A stretch of DNA of 64,000 nucleotides from assembly GCA_003255065.1 (NCBI GenBank), contig QAOA01003166.1:36992-100991 (forward strand), given 5' to 3'. This DNA is from Cercis canadensis (Eukaryota; Streptophyta; Magnoliopsida; Fabales; Fabaceae). Under the pieces are notes generated by a model. The model had not been told where the DNA came from, did no database searches, and saw only the letters and a program-made list of their open reading frames with translations. Below, piece by piece: positions 11,706 through 24,753 of the stretch (position 1 is the first letter of the stretch; each line of letters starts with the position of its first letter). The position numbers and the translations under genes are program-made.

Positions 11706-13252
11706 AGTGGATATTACTATTTACTAGTAATTTGTGGAAACAGAATGATCAAAAGTCCAAAACTACTATAAATCCATGACCTGTAATTGAGTTGCATATG
11801 TATCTGATAGTCTATCAATTACTTCCTCATTACTTTTTTTTTATGTTTTTTCTCTGTGATATATAGTATATTTCTTTTTTCCTTTTGGAGATGGAATTCC
11901 AAACCATAATGGTGAAGTCTTATGTTTTCCCATTAATTAAAATTTCTTTATAAAATCGGTTGTTTCATTTAGATTGGGCCAATGTGAAGCAGTGTGAGGC
12001 AAACTAACCATGTGCAACTATCATTGTTCTTATTTATTATTATTCTTTTTATGTATCTGTATATGTTTAATATGCCAGTAATTACTTCGTGTGATATGTT
12101 TAACTTCAAATATAAGGGTAGATTTGTCTTTGGAAAAAACCTAATTTACTAGTGCCAAAACCCTCCTTTAAGATCCTTCTAGACCATCCCTTTGTGTGTT
12201 ATTTATATGTTTGCACGTGAACTTCCTTCTATACTGCATATGTGAACAAAATTCGTGAACTTCCTTCTATACTGCATATGTAAACCAAATCAATTTTGTG
12301 AATTGGATTGGAATAGACCGTCCCTTTATGTGTGGTATTTATATGTTTGCACGTATAGATAGGGAAATGGGTCAGGCCTGATGGGTTGACTCATTTTGGC
12401 CCAAAAAAAAATAGAATTGAGTTTTAAATATTTTAGTCCGAATAAAATTGTGCTAATTTGGCTCTATCCAATTTGACCCATAACCCGTTTGAATTTGGGC
12501 TGAGCCAAGGCCGGCCATTTTTTTTTCTTTTTTCTTTTTTCTTTTTTCTCCTTCTATACTGCATATGTGAACCAAATCAATTTCTAAAATAAGGATGTGA
12601 ATTGGATTGGACAAACTTACAGAATTGGGTAAACTTACACCAAACTACCCAAAGGGTTTTAGGTGGTTTGGATGGTTTAATTGATTTGCTTAGGTTTCTA
12701 AACCCAAAGGACAAAATATGAAAAATCAAACCAAACTTATAATTTCAGTACCATACAATTAATTAGTATGATGGATAAGTTCTAAGTCCTATTTCTCATG
12801 AACATATACTATAAAACTTAGCCATTCTACCCATTTTTAGTATATCATGAGATGTTGGAGTGAATTAAATTTTATAATTTGAAAGTTGGCCATGGTGTTT
12901 GGAAGAGACACTTTAAATAGCCTTGTAACTTGGCATAAATTATAGCAACGAATTAATTGCCTCAATATCAAAGCTCAACATCAAAGATGCTGAAAACGGA
13001 AGCAATTCGAACAACTGGTTTGAGAATACTGAACAAAAAGCAAAGAAGAACCACATGCGGGTTTAGCAACTGGTGTGGGCACGTATAAAAAAAAAATTGT
13101 TAACTAGAATTTAACCCAAACAATACTTGAACACTATAAATGAAGAAATGATTTACAAGACTAACTTCTTAGTTGGTTTTGAATGGATGATTGGACAGTG
13201 AAGATAGATCTAAATTGATGGTAGAGACTAAGTTTTGGAAGCTTCTCACCTC
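11706..13252. other. intergenic; short direct repeats only
   Basis: No gene seen. Phrases such as 'acttccttctatactgcatatg' recur at about 12222, 12258 and 12548, and 'tatttatatgtttgcacgt' recurs near 12200 and 12338. These are small local direct duplications. A T/C-rich tract lies at 12518-12550. Confidence 0.6.
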
Positions 13253-13257
13253 CTTTC

Positions 13258-13465
13258 TGTTGGGGAGAATCCATTGTGTGAGTCCGCGAGAACGTGCAGC
13301 ATAACATACTTGAATTAGCACTAACTTGACCCAAAAGCTTAAGTCCATGAGTCTTGGGTCAATCCAAGTATTATATACCACACTCCTTCATCTTTTCTGC
13401 CTAATGTGGGACTTCTTTACTTCATATTATTAACACACACACCACTCATATGTGTATTCTTAACA
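13258..13465 (-). repeat. TRIM 3' LTR
   Basis: Left copy of the TRIM terminal repeat, which is the 3' LTR in element orientation. It carries about 20 bp absent from the other LTR ('gtgagtccgcgagaacgtgc'). Confidence 0.9.
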
Positions 13466-13820
13466 ATGTCCCCCTCATATGTGAGTATCCATAACCCCCC
13501 CCCCCCCCCNCCCCCCCCCCCCCTCTTAATGGGAGATCCGTCACATGCTTCATTTTGGAGAAACTCATCTCCACTATACTTATCTGTACTGGTTATCCAC
13601 GAGAACACTACCAAATAAGAGGCCTTGCACTCCTCTTCCATGGGAACCCGTTCCATACCTAAGAACACATTCATGGAGACCATTCCGCAACCTAGGAATA
13701 CCTGAGGAGGCCCATCTGGTACACTCTCACTCCATGGTAGCCCATTCTCGCACCTTTCACCACACTGTAAGAACATGAAGCCATGCTTCACCTAATTTGA
13801 CTATAGGCTCTGATACCAGT

Positions 13821-14008
13821 TGTTAGGGAGAATCTATCATGTGGCATAACATACTTGAATTAACACCAACTTGACCCAAAAGCTTAAGCTCATGAGTCTT
13901 GGGCCAATCTAAGTATTACATAACACACTCCTTCATCTTTTCTACCCAATGTGAGACTTCTTTATTTCATATTATTAACACACACTACTCACATGTGTAT
14001 TCTTAACA
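13821..14008 (-). repeat. TRIM 5' LTR
   Basis: Right copy of the terminal repeat, which is the 5' LTR in element orientation. It is separated by 2 bp from the tRNA-Met primer site. Confidence 0.9.
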
Positions 14009-14171
14009 CTTTCCTCTAAAATATCTAAAACACACACACACACATAGACATATATATAAATATATATATATTAAGAGAAATTAATAATATATTATACATA
14101 CTAGTACTTCTCACTTCCATTAACAAGCCTTCAGTGTTAGATTCAATTTTTCCCAAAAGTGGAGGAGAAAA

Positions 14172-14563
14172 ATGGTAGATGTTATTGTGTCATATGTTAT
14201 AGAAAGGCTAGGTGATTTGCTGATAGAAGAAGCAAAATTCCTTTACAATGTTAATGGCAAAGTCAAGCATCTCCAACGAGAGCTGACGCGGATGCAATTA
14301 ATGTAATCTTACAATATGCAGATGCTAAACAGCACAAAAATAACAGCTCTCGTGGAGTGATTGTAGAAATTAGAGACGTTGCCTTCAATGCTGAAGACAC
14401 CATTGAGATATATGCTCTAGAAGTCGCTTCTAGGAAAGGATCAAGTGCTAAAGAGATCCTTAGCATATCAATTCGCATAATGGATGAATTGGCAATAACC
14501 CATAAGGTTGGGTCCAAGATTGACGATATTATTGCCAACATCTCTGAGTTAAACAATGGCTAG
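14172..14563 (+). pseudogene. NLR N-terminal coiled-coil (Rx-N) fragment, frameshifted
   Basis: From the ATG at 14172 the frame reads MVDVIVSYVIERLGDLLIEE, then FLYNVNGKVKHLQRELTRMQ, the usual start of CC-type NLRs, and stops at a TAA at 14304. From about 14309 a second frame continues with LQYADAKQ and then VEIRDVAFNAEDTIEIYALE, which matches the middle of the Rx-N four-helix domain (with the E-D-x-I/D motif). A small indel therefore separates the halves. The second frame ends at 14563, and no P-loop or NB-ARC follows. It is a dead fragment, possibly a piece of the same former locus as 1761-2310. Confidence 0.85.
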
Positions 14564-15502
14564 GGAAATATCAAGAAANATCCACTTGAACTTATCATTT
14601 TTCTACACTTTCTGTAATACGTTCATTTCTCTTCTACAATTACCAACAAGCATTTGATTCAACTAGTAACAAATTGAATCCTAACATACGCCATTGACTA
14701 TGGCTAAGGGTTTGAAATCCAATGAGAGCATTTTTTAGAGAGAAAAAATTATAATTGTTCTAATCCTCAAATGAAATTAGTCTTGTGCTCAATCAAATAA
14801 CCAAACAAAATTTCTCTTCAATAATTATATGGGCAGACATCGTAACCGAGCAGAGTGCTGTAATTCAAAATCCCAATCAATGTTCTCAGATGCTAGTTTT
14901 CTCATAGTTTAAAATCCAAACTTCTAAATAAGATTATGATGATCAAATTTAAATTATAATTCAGAAAAATTAATCTCAACGGTCAAAAATTTCTTGCATC
15001 CTAGAATTGAATAGCAACCCACGAGAATAACTAATCCTCAGCAGCCCATAAAATCTTGTATAGTTTAGAAATTACTGCTACTTGAAAAAAGGTTTAGATT
15101 TGCGAAAGCGGGTAGAACTAGCTTATCAATTTTTTTTCAGTTAGTGTTAATAGTTTTCATTATTTACAGCGCAGGTAAACCACAATTGGAAGACACTTAA
15201 TTCCACTGGCATGACATTGTATCCCATTATTGTAGCTTGACTTCAATCATCATAAGAAGTAAATAAAGGAAAATAAATTAGAGAGCAGCTTGTTAATCAG
15301 CAAACTAAAGAATGTAAAAACTAATATGACAACCAAGTTTCACTTTTCATTACTGATGAAAACAAACATGAAGACCTAGAAGTTTCGTAAATATAGGGGG
15401 CAACTCCCACAAAAATCACAAGCTTCAACTACAGAGAAACATCAGGGGGGGAAGTAAAAAGAACAAAAAATTGCCTGTAATTGCTCTCCCTTTCAGTACT
15501 CT
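14564..15502. other. intergenic; 3' flank of the eL38 gene
   Basis: AT-rich, with one N at 14579. No coding frame is supported. The right part, from about 15370, probably holds the 3' UTR of the minus-strand eL38 gene. Confidence 0.5.
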
Positions 15503-17542
<2,040 letters not shown>

Positions 17543-17644
17543 TTTGACGAGCCTGACGAATAACGACTTTTTCCAGTGCAAAGAAAGAGAGGCTCTGAAC
17601 TTCGGCACACGCAGGATTGAGGGAATATATAAACCTAGTGCAGC

Positions 17645-17792
17645 AGCTCATAAACCCTAGTTTCTAATTACCCAATTTCTAGATAATGGACCTCCCCGTT
17701 AGGTTAACTGGGCCTTGCACTTCCATTTCGTTGTGCGTATCCGGCCCAAATTTCATTCATCATAATATAAAATTTGGGCCTAAATGGGCCTG
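17645..17792 (-). promoter_or_regulatory. telo-box and site II motifs upstream of eL38
   Basis: AAACCCTAG (telo-box) is at about 17650-17658. Several GGGCC/TGGGCC-type site II elements lie at about 17710 and 17776-17790. A TTTATATATTCC TATA-like stretch is near 17625. Telo-boxes plus TGGGCY site II elements are well-known drivers of plant ribosomal protein genes in dividing cells. Their function here is inferred from sequence and position. Confidence 0.7.
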
Positions 17793-17799
17793 CCATGTG

Positions 17800-19072
17800 A
17801 ACTAGGTTTAATCCAAAATTATCAAGTACCACATTAAGCACAGAAGCAACAAAAACTGAAAAAAAAAAAAAACAAAAACAAAAACAAAAAAATAGTACCT
17901 TATTAAGCACTTTACAGCCAGGAAAACAAAAAGAGTCCCATAAAAATACTTTATTAAGAACTTATTTAAAGTGTAATTTATCTTTCTTTTTTTTTTTTTA
18001 AATGGTAAAAGTATCTTCGAACCAGTTTTCTTGCACCAAGGGCATACCTCCCACAACAGCTTTGTGTATTCGAGAGAAAAATTCCCTCAAATGTTGACTC
18101 TAGGATTTAAATATTAGCTAATTTAAATGAACCTATTACATCTTTACTACTAAACTAAACTTTTGGGGTTAAAATGTAATTTATCTAACGTTAGGCATAG
18201 AAGACCAGCATCATAATTACTTATGATTCGATAGTTGGATTTGGTTTTTTTTTCTTTCATCATAAATAAGAGTTATTTATCATTAATTTGATAAATAAAA
18301 TTTAACCCAAAGAAAAATTGTTAAAAACCTTACAAAGTCACCTAAATAGATGATACCCTAATAGTTGAGGGTTAGTCTTCTATTATTGAGATTTCACGTT
18401 CAAATCTCATTAAAATGTAGTGGGGTGGAATTTTAGAAAAGGATAAGTTACGTTCTATTGTGCAGTCTCTAATTGACAAAAAAAAATGATGATAAATGGC
18501 ACTTCTCTACAAAGAAGGCAAAATAGAATCACAAATCATAGGACCCTAGTAGCTATGCATAAACTAACAAGCACTCCAACAACATATTTACTATACCAAA
18601 AGTCAATAAAACAAGCATAATTTAAGCCACTAACACAAAGTTTAAGGATCTCCTAAAAATATTAAGGTACAAGTTTAAATCTCCATTCTTCATATCTCCA
18701 ACTAAAAAATTTAACTCTATTTATCTAATGGCAAGAAATAAAATAAAAACATATTTTTTGCCGCATCTTTGAGAATATGAGATGCTAAAGGCCAACCATA
18801 GTATATGTTATTAGCCAATTGGTAAATTTCTTTAAAAGACTGAACAACCAATTGCAGATCAACACCTTAGATTTAACCAATGAAGAGTTGTGCCTTACCT
18901 CCTTTTCCTCCTTCAACATATTACTTTGGAGGAAATGACTTAGCGGTAAAACAAACACCAATTGAAGAATCACTACTTCACTTGTATACTTCTCTTTACT
19001 CTGATCACACAGTTTTTTGTGCATTCGAGAATCTCCATGAACAATGTCTGTATTTGTTGGGCTTAGTCATAG
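17800..19072. other. intergenic with a SINE-like remnant
   Basis: Poly-A and poly-T rich. A SINE-like segment sits at about 18345-18490 with 'gttcaaatctcattaaaa' and 'gtggggtggaattttag', matching the tail of the sequence at 8518-8660. No gene is supported. Confidence 0.5.
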
Positions 19073-19354
19073 CTAAGCTTCTCCACTGGAGTTTCCCACC
19101 AGCCCATTCCATGATTCTTTGTCTTTCTTGAACAGATAATTCATTAATGTTTTTAGTTGAGTTCCAACAATTCTTGATTGCCTTTGTGCTTTCAAAGAGA
19201 TACGAGTGTTTTCAACTAGTGAATTTTGGTTTCTAAAATGATCAATAGTTAACTCGAGAGAGTGATGAGCAAAGGTGAACAATTTTCCAGCCACAAGAGA
19301 ATGATGAACAAGGGTTTCTCTCCCTCTTTTCATGTTCCTCTCTTCTATCCTCAT
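19073..19354 (-). CDS. possible small hypothetical protein (weak)
   Basis: An open frame of 93 codons beginning MRIEERNMKRGRETLVHHSL. It is hydrophilic, with no motif that I recognise and no membrane segment. A TATA-like ATATATAA lies about 30 bp before the ATG on the minus strand, which is too close for a normal 5' UTR. It may be chance or a decayed element. Confidence 0.15.
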   Translation of the reverse strand: MRIEERNMKRGRETLVHHSLVAGKLFTFAHHSLELTIDHFRNQNSLVENTRISLKAQRQSRIVGTQLKTLMNYLFKKDKESWNGLVGNSSGEA

Positions 19355-19778
19355 TCCTGCTCAATATCATTCTATTATATATTCATCCATTAAGATGCTC
19401 TCTCTTGTGTATCTTATTTGTAAAAAATACAAATAAGAGAAGTCGACAAACCTTTTCATGACTTGCCTGTTTTCAAACTTAGAGTTGTACCCAAAATATT
19501 AAAAAAAAAAAAAANAAAAAAAAAAAAAAAAAGGCAGATTTTTCATTTTTCTTCCTAAAAATAAGACATTTTTGTGACTCACACCATCACTCTCTGTTTC
19601 CTCTATCAGTACTCACTTTATGTAGCAACTTGCACTCAACTGCTTGACAACTACAAGGTTTGAGCAACTTATAAGATAATATGACATGTACTGCGACCGG
19701 TATCTGCCGCAGCATAAGAGAAGAAACCTTGGAGTAAGGAGCAAATTAACCTAATTGCTGTGTGTTTATTGTATATCA

Positions 19779-22700
19779 TCACAGCCAACCACAACAAATA
19801 TAATTTGAAGACGGCATTCGTCCTGTTTGACGTATATATTCTGCTTGAGCAGCAGTTCTTTCAGCTTCTCGATTTCTTCTAGTTTCGGCTGCTGCGCGTT
19901 TTTCTTCTGATCTTTGCCTTGCCATGGCAATCTTTTTCACCATCTTTGCTTGAGCTTGAGCTCTCATTTGCTCAACTTTGGCCTGAAAATTGAAGAGTTT
20001 CATTTCTAAGGTTATACTGCAATAGTAACAGCCTAACTAGTGTCATATTCCATTTAATCCTATACAGAACTTCTAACCAAATCACTAATATGTTTTTCTA
20101 TATTTTATTTGACTAAAACTATAATTAAGTCATCAAATTTTCTAATATGTATCATTAGAGAAAGACATAGTATATTAATTTACAGATCCAAACAGTTAGA
20201 TTTTCCAAGTTACATAGCCTAACTTTTCATGCTAAATATCGCAAGTAGTTTAAATGCTATTGAATCTTTATCAAATACATTCATTAACAGAGCCACTGCA
20301 CCTGAAACTACATCTATGTTTCAACATGTGCAACAAGTTAATTTCTACTTTTAAGAGAAAATGAATGAAGGAAAGAAAATCATACCTCAATTCTCCTCAT
20401 TTCTGCTTCAAGTTTTGCCTTTTCCTGACTTTCCCACGCTTGAATTTTGATTTCTTCGCGCTTATATCTGCAATCAACATGCCCTTACGAGATTAGAAAA
20501 GTTGAGCACATTAACATGGTTTTGTCATTTAATTCAAAAAATCATAGTTTACTCTAGTTCTAGGAGAATGTGAATTGGTAAGAAACCTTGCAGTATGTCT
20601 AGCTTTTTCAGCTTCCTCCCATGAAGTAGCACGTTTTTCGAATTCAATTCTATCAAGTGCCTCCCTATTCATGTTCTGCATAGAAGATTTTTTCTTATCC
20701 TGCTCATCTTTGCTTGCCCATGCAGCAATATTCATCTTGCCAAGTTGCACACCAAGAGCTGCAATCTCTCTCCTTGTTTTGACCTTCAGTTCTTCTTCTG
20801 ACAACTGCATATTGTTGTGTGAATCCTCATCAGTTGTGAGATCCAAAGGTGTCGGAGCAGGTGCACCTCGTCTAGGAGTCGAAGGCATTGAGGAAATCGG
20901 GCTACGTAGTGGAGTTGACCCAGCAGGAGTAGCAGTCCTTGAAGGTTCTTGACTTGGTGCAGGGGTCATTTCTGTTCCCATATCTCTCATGGCAACTGAT
21001 CTTATCCCAGGCATAGCTGCATCATAAGAAGAAGTTTTATCTTCTAATCTACATTCCAAAAATGTCATCTATGCAGAAAAAAAGTTGCACATAGGGAAAT
21101 GTACACACATTAATAAATTGAAATAGAACTTCATAGTTTTCACCGCGATCCATCATCTTCTACTTGCAGAAATGCAATCTACATGAGGGGTTAAGGTATC
21201 TTGGTCTAGAACATAATCATCATATCTACATTTGAAAACCAAGATTACCAAGGTTGTTCCCTAAATTTAAGTTTTGCAGCAATGTAATGAAGTAAAAGTT
21301 GCATTAAAATTGCTCATTGTGCCGATAATATGTTAAACCAAACCAGGATCAATCAAAAAATTATGCATGTCATACCCAAATTTAATCTAGTGTCGGTATA
21401 CCATGAAGAGTAGGTATGCAAATACTTGCTATAATTTTACTTTTTTGGCCTCTCAAATATAAGACATCACCAAAAAGAACACAATCTACAACATTATTGG
21501 GGATTATCAACATACCTGTTGTGTCATCTGTACTTCTAGAGTACGATGAATCTAATTCAGTAACTTCCTTTAAATCTTTGCTTTGAGGAAAGGAATCCAT
21601 GACTGGATTCCTTCCATGATGAGCCTCAGATGGAACAAATGAGAATTTCTCAAACCCCAAATGTGATGTTGGTTGACAGAAATCAACTCTCTTCGTTTCT
21701 GTCACTTTGCCTATTGGTAGCTTATGATCATAATTAGCAGACTCTGGAGCAACCCTCACCAAACTTGCTGCCGGCACGCGATTTGCTTGACTTTGTACAC
21801 CATTCCTTTTAGAGTAACCACCTTGTATACTTTGCCTATTCATTATCCATTTCTCAGCATCGTTCCATTTAGATGACATGGGTCTCAACAAAGACCTTGT
21901 TGCAGGATTGTTCACTTGTCTCTCTCCTTTGTGAAACTCAAAGCTAGATGAGCTAGCATTACTATCATAATCAAGGTTCTCATCTTCCATCATTCTCAGC
22001 GGGTGAATCGCACTTGAATTACAGCTTTCACCCTTTGGTAAATGCTGCATCTTTACATTTTCCCTAGCCATTGTCTCCTTTGGTTCACAAGAACTCTGAT
22101 CACTCTCTCTTGAGTCCAGCACTAAACCATTGGAAGGTTTTAATGACAGAACCTCTAAGCTGGGAGATGTAACTGCAGGAAACGTTTTCAAATTGGTTTT
22201 AAGATACAACTAAAAAAAAAAATTATAAAATAAATCAGAAANATACAACTAAAAAAAAAAAATTATAAAATAAATCAGAAAAAAATTGCAATTGCTCACC
22301 TTCATCATCAAGGTTGTCACTTTCTGAGGCCAGCAAGCTATTCTTCACAAATTCAGTATCTTCAAGCCTTGAAGGGGAAGTTCTAGATGAGTTACTATTG
22401 GATCCATTCTTCTTCTTATTGTTGTGAGGCCCTATAAGCTTCATTCTTAATTTACTAGGAGAAATAATTCCAGTCTGCAAAAATAGAAACAACAAAAAGG
22501 AATGTAAATCCTCAATAAACAAAAAGGATTTTCTTCTTTTTTTTTTTTCCTGAAAATAAATCCAAATTTTGCAAATAAAAAACACCCATTCCTCCATTTA
22601 AACCCACCAGCACCTTTTCCTCAGAAAAAGGTAATTAATTTCTGCTGTTTTCTTTCTTTCCTTTTCCCAAACTTTTCTTCCCACACATAATTATGACAAA

Positions 22701-23366
22701 TCCAAGCCTTTTAACGGAAAAAAAGTTAAACAGAAAAAAAATTTAAAACTATGAAAAAAGTTTATTTGGAGGGAATCAAAAGAATTGGCTATGTACCTGA
22801 ATTCCTTGAACACAGAACTAGAAAATTTCTCAGGCGAATTAAATTTCCATCATTTCCCACCAATCCAGTTTTGAAAACAGCACAAAGATTCAATTTTCAT
22901 AAACACGACCAATAGGAACAAGCAAGATCAATAGCTCCATTAACCAGCAAAAACTTAACAAACCCAGAGAATAGAAAATTTCTCAGGCAAATTAAATTCC
23001 CATCATTTCCCACCAACCCAGTTTTGCAAAAAGCACAAAGATTCAATTTTTACAAACACAACCAATATGGAATCCACAAGATCAATGGCTCCATTAACCA
23101 GCAATAACTTAACAAAACCCAGTGAATAGAAAATTTCTCAGGCAAATTAAATTCCCATCATTTCCCACCAACCCAGTTTTGCAAACAGAACAAAGATTCA
23201 ATTTTTCTGAACACAACCCACAAACATAAATGGAACCCACAAGATCAATAGCTCCATTAACACTTGACCAACCCAGAAAATGGAAACATGGGCCTTTGAA
23301 TTTTCTTTCAGAAGCAGCAAGAAAATGCCATCGTACCTGAACTTTCTCTATTCTTTCGTACTCCAT
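19779..23366 (-). CDS. remorin family protein with long N-terminal region (group 6-like), six exons
   Basis: Remorins are plant plasma-membrane nanodomain proteins that anchor through a C-terminal tail and oligomerise by a coiled coil (family knowledge). Exons, inferred from GT/AG sites with matching phases: 23366-23337 (MEYERIEKVQ), 22474-22300 (SPSKLRMKLIGPHN), 22172-21516, 21016-20587, 20467-20386 and 19982-19779. The total is 525 aa. The N-terminal ~400 residues are low-complexity and rich in S, P, T and N. The remorin_C domain begins near the end of exon 4 (RIEFEKRATSWEEAEKARHTAR), continues with YKREEIKIQAWESQEKAKLE in exon 5, and ends in a Lys/Arg/Ala-rich helix (EEKRAAAETRRNREAERTAA). 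The tail NYICCGWL has two cysteines suited to palmitoylation. A CT-rich 5' UTR lies at 23371-23390, and an AATAAA signal overlaps the 3' side at 19765-19770. No disruption was found. Confidence 0.92.
22200..22284. repeat. ~42-bp direct duplication at a single N in a remorin intron
   Basis: 'atacaactaaaaaaaaa ... aaataaatcagaaa' is present on both sides of the N at 22242, in intron 2 of the remorin gene. It is harmless to the coding sequence. Confidence 0.85.
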
Positions 23367-23390
23367 TTAGATCTCTCTCTCTCTCTCTCT

Positions 23391-24523
23391 AAACCTTCCT
23401 TGCTAATGCAGCAGAGAAAGCAAAGAGTTTAATTGCAATTTGCAGCAGCTAGTGTATTTGAGTTCTTCGACAGGTGTTATTGTTTCCTCAAGATCTTGTT
23501 CCTGTTGAGTTCCTCTGCAGTACGGGGGATGCTGTATCTAAGTATGATTTCACCACGCCATCAGAGTGGGGACCACGAATGGTGGGGACAGCGGTTTTTG
23601 AACACTCCGACGACTGACCAATAAATGCTCGGCTGTCGTTTTTCCCATTTCCTTTTCCTGCACCGAGGAATTGACGAATCTTTTATGTGTGATATTTTTC
23701 TTTGAATTTTTCTATTTTTACTAAAGAAAACAAAAGTAAATAAGGAAATGATTAAGGCCAGAGTTTGGAACAGTGGAAATAATGAAAGGTTGGGGTTTTA
23801 ATTGCCTCTGCAGAGAGGTTGTTTAAAGCAAGGAATCATAATCAATCAATCACAAAAATTATTATAAGAATATGTTTGGTATATGAATAAAATATGCAAA
23901 ATTTTACTTTAATGAACAATGAATAAATTTAATTTTTTTATGAATATTTAGTTGTATAAATAAATAATGAGTAATATTTTAATAAATTAATTTTTTTTAT
24001 GTGAATAGATTTATGTTTATATTTTTATTACTTTTTTACATATTATTTTATTAAATTTTATCCTTTAATAATATTAAATATATCTTAAAACATAAAAAGT
24101 AATAAAATTTAGTAAAACATAATGTTTAATGATTGTGTTTTTGTAAAAATCTTATAAATGAGAGATGATGTTTGTAACTAGGTACTATGAATGGACTATT
24201 AGGTAGGATAATTACCCGCTAAAATAAGAAATCAACATCAATAAAGACTTGATGATAGTTTTAAGCTTTCTTAAAAGTGATTCAATCATAAATTTATATT
24301 ACAAGTAAGAAAATCATTCATTATGGTAGATATTATGCTACTCATCTCGTAGATGAGATAATGTTACTCTTGTCTCAGCGAGAGATTATTTAGCTCGGAC
24401 TCACACGTTGATTTAAGTGTCATGTAGAATATTTTTCAAAAAAAATTAAATAATTTAATATGTTTTAATGATTAATTTTTTATAAAATGTATAAAAATAA
24501 CAATACAAAAACGTGTCAAAACT
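23391..24523. other. remorin upstream region, no further gene seen
   Basis: The first few hundred bases should hold the remorin promoter on the minus strand. Beyond 23700 the sequence is strongly AT-rich and without supported coding. Confidence 0.5.
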
Positions 24524-24532
24524 TATGATTAA

Positions 24533-24744
24533 GGAGGTTTCTTAGATACTTTTAGTATTTATGTAGTATGTCATATTACATAAAAATAACTAATAAATGA
24601 ATGACATATGTACAAATTAACTATTTTTAAGTTTGTTTAAAAAATTAAATAAATTATATTTTATATATAATAAAATATAAAAATTATGTATATTTGTCAC
24701 GTCAATGTAGTATGACATACTTACGTAGTATCATAGAATCCCCG
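24533..24744 (+). mobile_element. MITE copy B (Mutator-like), 212 bp with 9-bp target duplication
   Basis: Ends GGAGGTTTCTTAGATAC and GTATCATAGAATCCCCG form imperfect inverted repeats. It is flanked by a perfect 9-bp duplication TATGATTAA (24524-24532 and 24745-24753), the size produced by Mutator-like transposases. The interior is AT-rich and non-coding. Copy A lies at 5941-6152 in the opposite orientation. Confidence 0.88.
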
Positions 24745-24753
24745 TATGATTAA

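Larger units (their letters stand above)
13258..14008 (-). mobile_element. complete TRIM (terminal-repeat retrotransposon in miniature)
   Basis: Two similar repeats, 13258-13465 (208 bp) and 13821-14008 (188 bp), begin and end as LTRs (TGTTAAGAATACAC ... CTAACA, minus strand). The size difference is mostly a ~20-bp indel. Beside the right LTR, at 13806-13818, is GGCTCTGATACCA, which is the initiator-tRNA-Met primer-binding site TGGTATCAGAGCC read on the minus strand. Beside the left LTR is a purine tract (GAGGGGGAC, minus). The internal part is only ~355 bp and has no coding capacity. It contains a poly-C run broken by one N at 13510. CTTTC flanks both sides (13253-13257 and 14009-14013), a perfect 5-bp target duplication. 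Confidence 0.93.

Noticed and set aside
13406..13791. Small frames in both strands of the TRIM
   Set aside because: They run through the TRIM internal region and its poly-C tract with an N. TRIMs are non-coding and no motif is seen.
20575..20952. 125-codon plus-strand frame
   Set aside because: Antisense shadow of remorin exon 4.
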